A stretch of DNA of 64,000 bases from Syngnathus acus. Its lineage: Eukaryota; Chordata; Actinopteri; Syngnathiformes; Syngnathidae. Shown in pieces: positions 48,846 to 59,314 of the stretch. Position numbers and translations under genes: made by a program. The stretch's first letter is position 1. Each line of letters begins with the position of its first letter. Where the stretch lies: NCBI RefSeq assembly GCF_901709675.1, contig NC_051094.1, positions 2,894,501 to 2,958,500 on the forward strand, in the 5' to 3' direction. The notes below the pieces were generated by a model. That model saw only the letters and a program-made list of their open reading frames with translations. It did not search any database and had not been told where the DNA came from.

Positions 48846-50025
48846 AGTATATGGTCACGATTTGTCACTTCCTCCATAGTGTGTGCGTCCTCGGGGAGCG
48901 TTCACAACTGTCAGTGTGCGACCAGCTGCACGCGTTGACTTGTCATTGCTCGGAGACATCCGCACGCACGCACACATTGAGAATTACACAAAGCATAAAT
49001 GGAGGGCCACCAAGGGTGTGGTGCTCATTGACTGGTGACAGTTGGCGTCCTTGTGTCCCTCCAGAGGAATAATGCAGAGTGACACTACTGACACCCGGCT
49101 TGACAGTGATGGGGGGGCTTTTTTTTTCTAGTCGCTTTTCACCTCTGAGATAATGTCCCCCTCCACCTCCCCTCTCTCTGCACGCCCCTGGTTGGACTTG
49201 CGCCTGCACTTATGTGGCTAATTGCACAAATGGGAGGAGAAAAGGATGAACAGCTAACGCGTACGTCTAAAGACACAGGCAGATTGATAAATGGCCCGGT
49301 GGATGATGACGGGATAAATATAGTGTTGCCGAGAGGCTGAATGGTTCCACTGAAGGCCCGTGGTCATGTTGCCATGTTGTCTCTCCCGATTAACAACAAT
49401 GAAAAAAGTTTGAGTTGAAGAGGAGGAGGAAGAGGAGGCTTGGCGTGACCTTCAAGCCACTGAATAAATAAATAGTTGATGAAGATGTTGTCGCGTTGCA
49501 GCTCCACCGGCGTGCATTTAAGATCATCAGCGGGCCAGGGCTGGTTGGCTTAATGAATGCACGTTACGTGAGTGCGCTTTCTCCTCTACTCCCCCCTTGC
49601 CACACAAACGAGGTGAGGCACACTGAAAATAATTCACTCGTGTACATGTCTGGGATTCATCCAAATATTATTGCTTAATATGGATTGATAGTCAAGGGGA
49701 GGCAACCGTTATGATCTCAAATAACGGTATTTTAATTTTTGAATTATTACATTACAGGGTTCAGATGTCAAAGTAAAGATTTCTGACAGGGGGAGGATTT
49801 AAATAAGAATTTCACGGCAGGTTTTGAAGTTACGCCAACGTCCGAGTTGAAGATCTCAATACAGAATGAGAGATTCTGTAGCAAGTCTTAGTTGTGTTCT
49901 CATTTGCAACTGGTGATCCTTTCTTGCTTTGATTTGACTTATGTATATGTGATTATGGCTCACACGCACAAACACACTCGCACTCAAATAAGATGCACGA
50001 TGTTTAGCATGACATTGAACGTTTG
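48846..50025. other. Intergenic DNA, no gene seen
   Basis: Contains a GGA/GAAGAG-rich purine patch near 49418-49440 and unique sequence. No gene or RNA is supported. Confidence 0.5.
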
Positions 50026-50029
50026 CTTT

Positions 50030-50345
50030 GATCCTCCTGTTAGCGGGGAGTTTGGGGGGAGTCTGTTTACCCCACCGCCAGTGCGATTATGCATGCTCCG
50101 GTATCTCCGTTAGACACGCGCAGATTAGGGAGCAGGTACAAAGAAATGTTAGCGGGTTACCCCGGCGACTCGTGGTAACCATTCCAAGCATCGCCACAAA
50201 TAGCTCATCGAGACGCCTATTCGTCTTCGGACGCCGAACGGACGAGGTGGAATTAATCAAGGCGACATCCGTTTCTCAATCTTTGCCATCTACGGCCAGA
50301 TTTCTCCTCCATATAGACTTCCTGTGTTGCCGTGGTGACCATTCG
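50030..50345. promoter_or_regulatory. Candidate conserved block with facing GGTTACC/GGTAACC words
   Basis: GGGTTACCCC and TGGTAACCATT lie about 20 bp apart (near 50154 and 50174), and GTTGCCGTGGTGACC near 50327 resembles an RFX X-box. The region is CpG-bearing, balanced and unique, with TTAATCAAGG and GATTATGCATGC words. The regulatory call is inference. Confidence 0.3.
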
Positions 50346-52285
50346 TCACTGTGACAAGCTTGCCTTTTTAAACATAGACCAGAGTTATTGCTCTGCTCGT
50401 TGTTTATATGTATATAAAATATGGGGGAAAATGATGAGCTACATAATGAGTTACAGTTGCACAATTGGAAGTTGTATTTATTTGGACCTGGGCTTCCCCT
50501 ATAGGTAACGGGTAATAAATATTCAATTGTGAAGTCAGGAATTGCTAAACAAAAACATCTTTGATCAGTTTGACTTTGCATTTCCATTAATTAATCAAGT
50601 CTTTTTTTGACATGACAAATTAATAAATCTGATAGCTCATTGGAATCTAAAATAACACAAATTCAAGTCAAAGTCGAGCAATCATTTCGAGGAGTCGTCG
50701 TGAATGCTCTTTGCGAATGTTACCGAGGTTAGCAATATTTTTTTCTTTTTTTGAATCAAGCGTATTGTTCTCGTCCCAAGTTGTTACGCTGGCGACTGTC
50801 ATTTGTTTTGTGTCACATTAAAGACGCCGTGTGGATTGTGAGTCACTTTTGGAGCGAGTCGTTCAAAAAGACGCGAGTGACAAGCAGGCTGTGATCACGC
50901 AAAGCGAGACGGACAACGGAAACGGATAGATGCGTCCCGCCGAGTTGAACAAGCGATGGTCCCTTTGAACACTTCACTGGCGCTGACAGTTTTAATGTTG
51001 CGATTCCTTTGTGTTCATTAGTGGCGGCACCGATGATGGTTTTGTCAGTCATCACCGCACATGAATCACCTTAACAACGCTCAGTCAAACATTTGTATGC
51101 AAAGACAGCGCTTAACAAATGTAATAGAACAGACGCCAATTTAAGGTTTATAATTACCAGGATCAATTTTCTGGAATAGTTAACATCACTTTGTCGAAGA
51201 CTGTTAATCCAAATGATTTTTTTTTTGGGTAACATGAAGAAAGTTGAGTCAAAGTCTATTATCATTGTCAACTTTCTGAATTAGAGTGAATTGACCCCTT
51301 GTCTCCGCCTCACAACCAAAAACACAAATTGTAAACTACATTAGTGTTTCAAGACTCTCGATTTTTGAGGAGAAGGGTTGGTATACTGAAGAGGGAAATG
51401 TATAGATTTTAGAAATAATTTGAAAAACTCTTTTAGAAAAGAACTTGTGTATTTAGGCAAAATAAGATCATGCATGAGGCAAAAAAAAAAAAAAAAGTAG
51501 ACTCACGTTTTTAAAACAAGTCTTCTCAAAAGTATGACATATTGCTCCAAAAATTATTTTCACTCTCTTGGAAATATACAGCCATCTCATACTGTCATTA
51601 TACGTGTTTTTTTTTTTTCCGCCTGACTCACTTGTACAAAAGTTTTTCTGTTAAACATAACCATCTAAACATTTACGGAAGGTAACCAAATCCCTTTGGT
51701 CTATATTCACTGATTACGCGTCAGCTTTCACATAGCATGACGAATCGGAGGAGAACGTTTCGCAAACAGACAGATGAAATGCGGCATTGAAAAGAATCAA
51801 AACAAGAAACAGAAAAGACTCCGCGTGTGTGCGTACGCGCGTAAAGGCTTTGCTCAAAAGCCACGGGCGAAACTTTTGACGACAGCTGCCTGGCAATTTG
51901 TTTCATTGGGCTCACAATCTGCCTCTCTTCACAAATGCCGTTTGCGTACGCAGCTCTATTAATGTTGGAGCTCCAGGCGATGAAGCTGCAACTATTTTCT
52001 TTGCTTCCATGTTTGCTGGCTTTGTAATGAGATGGTAAAAAGTGACTATTTGGGTGTGAGCGTGTGGCAACACAAGAAAGGTCATTTGAAACCAGCTACT
52101 TCCGAAATTGGTCAAATTACCACAGTGTTTCAATCAGCTCTTTTGTTCAACCAGTTTTCAAGTCAACCATAAACTTGATTGGCTGGTGAACGATATGACA
52201 AAATGTATCGCAAATGATTTTCGGAGCCTTGGTTTGAAAACCGATCTAACGCCATTGGGTAAAAACACATTCTGTGCTCCCGACC
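50346..52285. other. Intergenic DNA, no gene seen
   Basis: AT-rich unique DNA with A-runs (51481-51496) and T-runs (about 51608, 51216). No exon is supported. Confidence 0.5.
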
Positions 52286-52289
52286 CTGG

Positions 52290-52450
52290 TCTTCCCCTCT
52301 CAAGCGCCACTTATCAGCCAGGGTGCAGGCACGGAGACCGACCGCCTGGCGAGCGGCGTCCGCGGGCCCCCGCCCGTCCGTCCGCCCTCCCGCCTGCCTG
52401 CTTCCTCTCTCCTCGCACCTCCAGGTCAAACACGGCTGGGGGTGGGATTT
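52290..52450. other. GC-rich CCGC/CCTGCC patch
   Basis: A short, strongly GC-rich pyrimidine-biased segment (GGCCCCCGCCCGTCCGTCCG core) within AT-rich surroundings. Open frames on both strands arise from low stop density. It might be a small CpG island, an unrecognised exon or a decayed repeat. Confidence 0.4.
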
Positions 52451-52592
52451 AGCAACGGCAATTGCTGTGTCATCCTGAAGACACACTGACATTCACGAAC
52501 AGGAACTGTGAGGCTTGATCCACAGTATAAGCGCTCGTATAGAATATAGAGAACATATACCGTCACTGTCTGTACAGGCCCATTTCTACCAC

Positions 52593-52612
52593 AGTTAGCT
52601 AGCTAGCTAACT
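52593..52612. repeat. Perfect 20-bp palindrome
   Basis: AGTTAGCTAGCTAGCTAACT equals its own reverse complement, with an AGCT-rich relative (CAGTTAGCTCGCAAGCTAGC) at about 52740. It belongs to the GCTAAC/GCTAGC word family scattered through the window. Confidence 0.95.
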
Positions 52613-54085
52613 AGCGCCAAAAAAATGCATCTTCCTCGGATGCCCCCGATTTTATGAATAGCTCAGTGTCATTTAAATTTTCAAGGGAGAAGAGGAGGTG
52701 ATGCTTTGAATGTGCCAGAGAGAAAAAAAGTCCTGAAAGCCAGTTAGCTCGCAAGCTAGCTGGTGGCTTGCGCCTCATGTTTTGGCGTGGAAAGCCAGTT
52801 CCTCTCTCTGTGTGCCTCAATCACTTTCGTTGAATTGAGGGCCCACATGGCATCACACTTGATTGCTGTCATATTTTGTGCAACTTCATATGTTTCACAC
52901 CCAATTTTGAAAATTTCCATTTTCTGGGTCATTTAGCATTGAAAGGTTTCAGTGAACATAAATTGGCCAAATCATTGCAGTATTGCACTTCCAAAATGAG
53001 AGGGACAAATATTAGAAATTGCACACAGTATGATGCAGAGCACTTCTGTTTTCATTAAAAAAAAAGGAAATGAGGAAAAAAAAGTTTTTAATTAATTGCC
53101 CTGCAATGATTGTTGCCACGTTTGGATATACAACTATGCTGGCTGCTTCATCACAGTCGGGTCAACAGGAAGACGTTGCTGCATATTTATGGAATTACCA
53201 ATTTATGAAAATGGAACATGAGTCAGCCACAGGATGAAAGAGCTGCCAACCTCCTCGGCATTTGTGTGTGCGCATGTCAGTCAAAATGTTGATCTTCCGT
53301 GACGCTCCAACCTCTCCATGTTTGGTAAGAGTTCTAACAAAGAAGGTGGAGTCCAACAATTGGAATATTGCTATATGGCAACGTGTCAGGCATGATTGGC
53401 ACACAACCAGTGTCAAATGGTAAGTAACAGTAACACACGTTCAACCTTCCAAACAAATTTTGTACTAATCTTCCTTCATGTGCTCGCCTTGAGAGTCTCA
53501 CAGCGTTTCACATTTGCGCACCACCGATAGCATTATTAGAATAATGCATGACGCCCGCAGCACTATCGTGTACGTGATGTACAGTGTGATTAAACAAATC
53601 CATCAGCCCGGCGGCATGTTGATGTCCTCGTTCAGCTACCCGCACGATGCATTAAGTGACAAATTGCGCGGCGCAACTTAAACTTCCCATAATAAAAATG
53701 ATAATTTTTCAAAATGGCCACCAAACTATAAGTAGTAAATCAAGCATATTAAACAACTTGCAGTGTTTCATAAAACGCCGACCAAAGCGGTAAAGACGAG
53801 CCAGCCGTAGATGCTGTTTCTATGGCGACGTACACTCAAGTAGCAGACCTCTGACATTTGCATAAAAATATAATAACGAGCGACGCGTCGTTTCTTTGAG
53901 TTTATTGTTGGAAAATTGCGGTTTACATACTACATCGTCAGCATCGGCAAAGCAGAGCATAAAATTTGACAATGGCATCTGCACTGCAATGATTTGCTGT
54001 ACATATATTATGGAATATAGAAACAAATTAAGAGAAAATGTCCACTGAAAAGTGTGATAAAATTGCTCCTTTAAGTGACCAGCAT
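52613..54085. other. Intergenic DNA, no gene seen
   Basis: Unique AT-rich sequence. A CNE-like patch near 53520-53680 has CATGACGCCCGCAGC and CGATGCATTAAGTGAC. No coding or RNA gene is supported. Confidence 0.45.
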
Positions 54086-54185
54086 GGTTGAAGGAGGCGT
54101 GTTGGGTTTAGGCTAAGGTTAATGTTGTTGCTAAGGTTAGGAAGGTAACGTTTGGCAATTAGGGGGCGGGGTCAGTTAAGCCTTG
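54086..54185. repeat. Decayed TTAGG-like repeat patch
   Basis: Words GGTTTAGGCTAAGGTTAATG and TGCTAAGGTTAGGAAGG recur, resembling an old interstitial telomere-like or GTTAGG repeat. It is too short and diverged to be a telomere relic with confidence. Confidence 0.4.
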
Positions 54186-56015
54186 TAAAGTCATTAAAAA
54201 GCTGCTGAGGGAGTTGTGTTGGAAAGTCACAAAGTCATATTACAAAGTTGCGTGACGAGTCACACAATGAAGTCGTAACAAAGTTTGAGTATGAAGTCCG
54301 GGATTGCAATGCTAAATATTTCCTAGTTTTTTGTATCATTATTATTTATTTTTTTTACATTTAATGGCTCAACATGTTTCCTGTGCCTTTCGCCAAGAGG
54401 ATGTCAAAACGTCCTACTTCTCTGGGGTTTTATAGAACGCATTAAGTCAAACTGTTGTTTTGTATATTTGTCAGAAAAGGATATAAAGTAGACGCCTGAA
54501 TTCAGATTTGACACGGGGATTTAGCTGCAATGTGAAAACACACAAATAGCCCGTCAAAACACAGTATACACTTCAGAGTTGGTTTTTAAGCAATGCGGAG
54601 TTAAGACACTTTCATCAGATGAAATATTTCATAGGTTATAAAGTAATATTTTTTTTCCAGTTGTAATTTTTCCCCGCTTGATTGTTTTTCAGTATTAAAT
54701 GTATTGCCTTGATTGGCTATAAAAGACAGCTATCTCTTTTTTTCTGGGGGACTGACTCGGGTTGAACCGACTCTTCACTGCCATGAATCGCAAGTGGACT
54801 TTCATTGAACATTCTCACTCACCCTGACGAGCTTACTAAAAAAAAAAATGTCTGAAGCAGAACTGACTGGAATGTCTTCTGCTTCCTGTGGGCTCTACAA
54901 GGCGTCACCTTGAGAATCACACAAGGACTTGGTGACCAGCTAAGTCTTAAAAAGAGTCAACGTGCAAATGGTTGAGGGATCTTTGGGACGTTTTGAGTGG
55001 CTACTTCACTCCTATTTTACAACCAATCGATCACGGAGTGCGAAAGAAACACTCGGACCCGCGCGGTGCAATGCCGTGTGCGTAATCCCATGCGGCTCAG
55101 GGGGTACACGCAGATGTACTTTGGAGGTGTGAAATATCCCAAAGCACAAACAAGGAGGAGAGGCTCTGAAGAACGACCAGATGTTGGGGAGGGGGGGGGA
55201 CACATGCCGTAGAATAGCAATACTTTTAGAGAAGGGCAAGAAGTTCTGCTGTGACAATATGTCGTTTTTTCTTAAAAAAGCCCTTTCGTCACACAACTGC
55301 TAATTATTATTCACATGTGTCTTCATGCTTTCATTGTCACGGGAGTTATGGGAAGCTTACAGTACCTTCAGACCACGACGCCGAGTGCCTTTCCCAGGCG
55401 GAATAGATGACAGTTCATTCCCATCTGTTGACATAATAAGAACCTTGGTTGGAAGTTTAAACTTTAATTAACTGGTTTATTGAGCTAGATACAATCACCT
55501 GAGTGACATCGACCGACGAGAATCTCCGAAAGCCCTCATTACGTAATTTCTATCATAAGATAGAAATCAGATCGAAAGTACCAAACTCTTTGATGCCAGA
55601 GTTGCTCAAAATTCAAGAAGGCAAACACGACTAATTTTTTTCTGGCAATAAATCAATCTAGTGTCGGCAGACCCAAACGTCAGATGACGAAAGACTGATA
55701 ATCGACAATTAAAAAACAACAACAACCGTTTAAAATCGAATTACAGCAGAAAAAAAAAGGTAGTTTTTCACGTCGGCGGTCCGAACGCTTAGCTCTGCAT
55801 TTGTCGATAAGCTCCGTATTTTGCTTGTTAACCTTCGTCTAAGATAGCAAATAACCAAAACATCAAAGCTTTTTCACCCCATCTTTTTTAATGAGTTTGT
55901 GCATCAATACAAAATGATAAAAACATGTCCCACCCCGAGTTCACTCCGCTCTGTGATGGTGGTCGTGTTTTGCATGTACAACAGCCTCCCTCATGCAGTA
56001 TGTAACTTGATAATG
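54186..56015. other. Intergenic DNA, no gene seen
   Basis: Unique AT-rich DNA with short A- and T-runs. No coding exon is supported by splice or domain evidence. Confidence 0.5.
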
Positions 56016-56019
56016 TACA

Positions 56020-56500
56020 AAATTTATCACACGGCTAAGAGCCTTTATTCTGTCTCCTTAGACAGACTCATCCATTATGCAGAGATCCATAATTTCCAGG
56101 CGAGAGAGAGAGAGAGAGAGAGAGCAGCACCCAACGAGCAAGATCAGATAGTCCGTGAAATCTGCAGTAATTACGTGGATTAATGAATCGGAGGGCCAAT
56201 CCCAAAAATGGAGATTAATTCATGTGACGTGGCCATCATGTTGTATATTTATCAACGTCAAGACGGTGTTTTATGCGCATGCCGTGGGTCTCGCTAGCTA
56301 ATAAAAGGATAATGCGTGTCATTTACACAGCGACAGATCATCGAGAGGAAGAAGTGACGGCAGAGAGCCTGTTAGAAAGTAATCCTTTGGTTTTAGACGG
56401 GATTTAATTAGAATCAGTCTTCAGCAAAGATGTGATTTATGAGGCTTGTATGCTAATGCGTGACTGCATGTTGGCATGTGTGACAGCTTAATATGCAAAG
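56020..56500. promoter_or_regulatory. Candidate conserved block interrupted by a (GA)n microsatellite
   Basis: A (GA) tract (56102-56124) sits between CATCCATTATGCAGAGATCC-like sequence and AGTAATTACGTGGATTAATG. Farther right are TTTTATGCGCATGCCG, GCTAATAAAAGGATAATG, GATTTAATTAGAATC and AGCTTAATATGCAAAG. The density of ATTA cores and octamer-like ATGCAAA is enhancer-like. This is appearance only. Confidence 0.35.
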
Positions 56501-57635
56501 TTAAGCAGAACAACGCTACTTACTTACTTGAAGTACCAATCAGAATATTTTGTTCCGCCAGTCCGGCTGTGGGGTTTATTTATTGGATATGGTGCAAGGC
56601 TTTTATTTTGTATAAGCACATATGTCTTTAATATGAAATGATTTTTTCAGTAAAAACAGATGAAATATAAATGCACGTACCTCCAAACCTCAAATTTGAT
56701 AGCAAAGATTCAGGTCATTTTATAAACCTGGCTAATGTAACTTTGGAACACAATTTGTGCTGCAACTTATTGACGTCGTCAAGTGACCGCGACAAGACAT
56801 GACTGTATGGTGACTCAGTCAAGTGACTTGGCTAGTAACTTAGTAAGAATACTGACTGAACCAAGGATGCTTAGTTAGGTGTCATTTGAAGTTTATAGTA
56901 GGTGACATCTACGGTGACTTTCCTTTACACTAACCAAAAGGTCATTTTTGCTTGGAACTCATTTGCACATCTGCCGTGATCAAATTGAGCTAACGTCATT
57001 ATCACGCCATGTTAACGCGTCACAATACCAAATCAAGCCCAAGTCAAAAATCACCTTTCCAAGTCACAGTTCAAGGTTGCGTTCGTGTCGTGCGACTTGC
57101 GTTAGAGTTACAGTAGCAAACCTTAGCTTGCGTAGAGCGTCCAATGAGCATGCAGCACAATATGACGATGGTAGCCCTAAGGTTTGACTACATGTCCACA
57201 GGATTTAAAGTTCTGGAACTCCCCGAGGACTGACACACGTCTGTTGGGAATTTGCAGTGAGCTACAACGGTGGCATTGAATGTGTGACACATTCAAGCAC
57301 AACTTCAAAGCGGCGGCAACGAATATTACCAAGTCTCCTTTTCTCCCAGACTAGGAATTCTACCTCTCTTAATAGCACATGGCTGAATAGCTCAACACTA
57401 ACAAACAGTCTCGTCTATGATCAAAGGTTGTTTTTGTAATCGCCCTCATGCTTATCACTTGACCTGGACAGGTCACCAGCTAACTGCAGGGCTCGTGTAG
57501 ACAAACAACCAAGTACGCTGACGAACCAAACAGGCATGTCCCGACATATCGACACAGGTTTGGTCCAGTTTGCAATCACATATTGCTCACATTTTTCTTT
57601 TGGACCACATGCCCTTGAAAGCACTCACCGTTTCT
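56501..57635. other. Intergenic DNA, no gene seen
   Basis: Unique AT-rich DNA. No motif-supported gene, RNA or transposon terminus was found. Confidence 0.5.
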
Positions 57636-57639
57636 TTCC

Positions 57640-57870
57640 TGCCTCGCCATCAGCGCTAATTACAGCAAATGACTTTTTACCCGGGGGTAGGCCTGAAGGC
57701 TGCCTGATGTAGGCGACGTGGCGTCAATATGCATGTTAACGGCATTCCCTCTCTGTCCTTCATTAATCAAGGTAATGTAGAACCGGCGCGGGGCGGCGGA
57801 TCACGGGAACACGTGTCAATTATCATCCAAACGAGGCGACCGAGCGTTAATGAGGTGTGGACGACAACAT
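57640..57870. promoter_or_regulatory. Candidate conserved non-coding block
   Basis: GCGCTAATTACAGCAAATGA, CAATATGCATGTTAACGGC, CTTCATTAATCAAGGTAATG and a short CpG-rich core (CGGCGCGGGGCGGCGG) with CACGTGTCAATTATC occur together. It is non-repetitive and enhancer-like. Confidence 0.35.
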
Positions 57871-59220
57871 TAGCATTCGGGAGCTAAGAAGAATGCTAAC
57901 TATCCAATCGTGAATATAACTCGGAAGCTTTTACAGCCGCGCCATTTGTCATGCGGCCAGGTCTGAAAGTCCGTCCTTACAAGACCCAGGCGGCGCTCGG
58001 GATTTCAAAAATGCCACTCGTTATAAATGCGGGGGGGGCACTTTTGAAGCCACATTTGCAATCTAATTTGGACTTGTCTCGCTTTAATGAAAAAAAATCT
58101 CTCAAGAATCATAAATGCTTTTACGGGAGGTCAATTTGACCGAGGCAGATGTGCAACTGAGTACAAATGACATAATCTGGATGGCAAAGAGACACACGCC
58201 TGCCTCATGGTTGGCTCGTCCGCCTCAGTTCTGAGGTTCAGATTTTCGACGATTCGACGCTCATCTTCCAACATAAAGGGAAACATCAACTTCAAACCAC
58301 TACAATGTACCAAACAGGCGATTTTGGGCATTCTTTTCAAACTCTAGCCAAACCCAACTGCAAGACCAATTGCAAAACTGCAAAGGACCCGGCTCATAAA
58401 GCCGAGCCATCTGCATTCCGTACAGCATCTTAAAACTATAACATAAGAGACTTAATTTGCAACATTATCATTAAACAAAATGCGCTTTATTTATTGCACG
58501 CGAGTACACTGGGAAAGAAACTGACGCAGATGCCGCCATAAAAGCGACGACGTGAGACATTATCTGCTGACGTCGAGTTAAATCTCCTTTTAATACTCGC
58601 CTTCTAATTTACATTGTCTATTACGAGTCGCTAACGACTTTGACCTTCTCCTGCGCTTCGCAAGCACGTGCATGTGTGTGCGTGTACGCGTGGTGCCGGA
58701 ATGAAAGAAAGTGAGAGTGAAGGAAGGACAAGAAAAAAAAAAAGGTAGAGGAGTGTTTTAGGGCCCTGGCATTCAGCGGGGGTCATAAATCTGAGCTTTA
58801 TGGGGAAATGACGGCGGATAACGTACGTAAAGGTCAGCCAATGATAGATCAAGAGGACGGACGGCGGTGCTGATGAGCCCGATTGGTTCGTTTAGAGATC
58901 ATCATTCTGTTGCGCGCGCCGCCTGACGATTTCCTTTGTTTATCGGCATACGGCACATTCTGTGTGTCAATACGCCAGCGCGGACATTCAAATTCAAAGA
59001 AATGTGCTGTTCAAAGCAGCCGCTTGTTTCTTAAGACAAACAGGATTCAATAATAAGACGACTTGTTTTCATCCAGTGTGACACAACGTCTCACGCGCCA
59101 TCCAATAATTTGACAACAACGCTCCGGTAAACACCAAAGCTTGTCTTTATAATTCATGTCTTGAAGAAAATAACGAGAAATTCCATAGAGCAGACATGAA
59201 ACTCAATTCAAAAGGGAAAT
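57871..59220. other. Intergenic DNA, no gene seen
   Basis: Unique DNA. A further enhancer-like patch at about 58850-59060 has GTTTATCGGCATACGGC and CGCGCGCCGCC words. No coding segment is supported. Confidence 0.45.
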
Positions 59221-59224
59221 ATCA

Positions 59225-59314
59225 TATCAAAATGGGATTTTTTGTCGTCGCGGGCCACATAAAATGATGTGGTGGGCCGTATCTGGCCCCCGGGCCTTGA
59301 GTTTGACACCTGTG
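59225..59314 (+). mobile_element. Truncated right end of the hAT-type MITE family
   Basis: The sequence GTCGTCGCGGGCCACATAAA followed by ATGATGTGGTGGGCCGTATC matches the right part of the element at 31954-32294. It closes with a well-kept TTGAGTTTGACACCTGTG terminus at 59297-59314. No matching left end is found nearby, so the copy is 5'-truncated or its left part has decayed. Confidence 0.85.

Noticed and set aside
52163-52492. Frames in the GC-rich patch at 52.3 kb as an exon
   Set aside because: Composition-driven openness on both strands, tandem CCGT/CCTG words and no domain.
54086-54185. Interstitial telomere
   Set aside because: Words resemble TTAGG variants but no run of TTAGGG units occurs.
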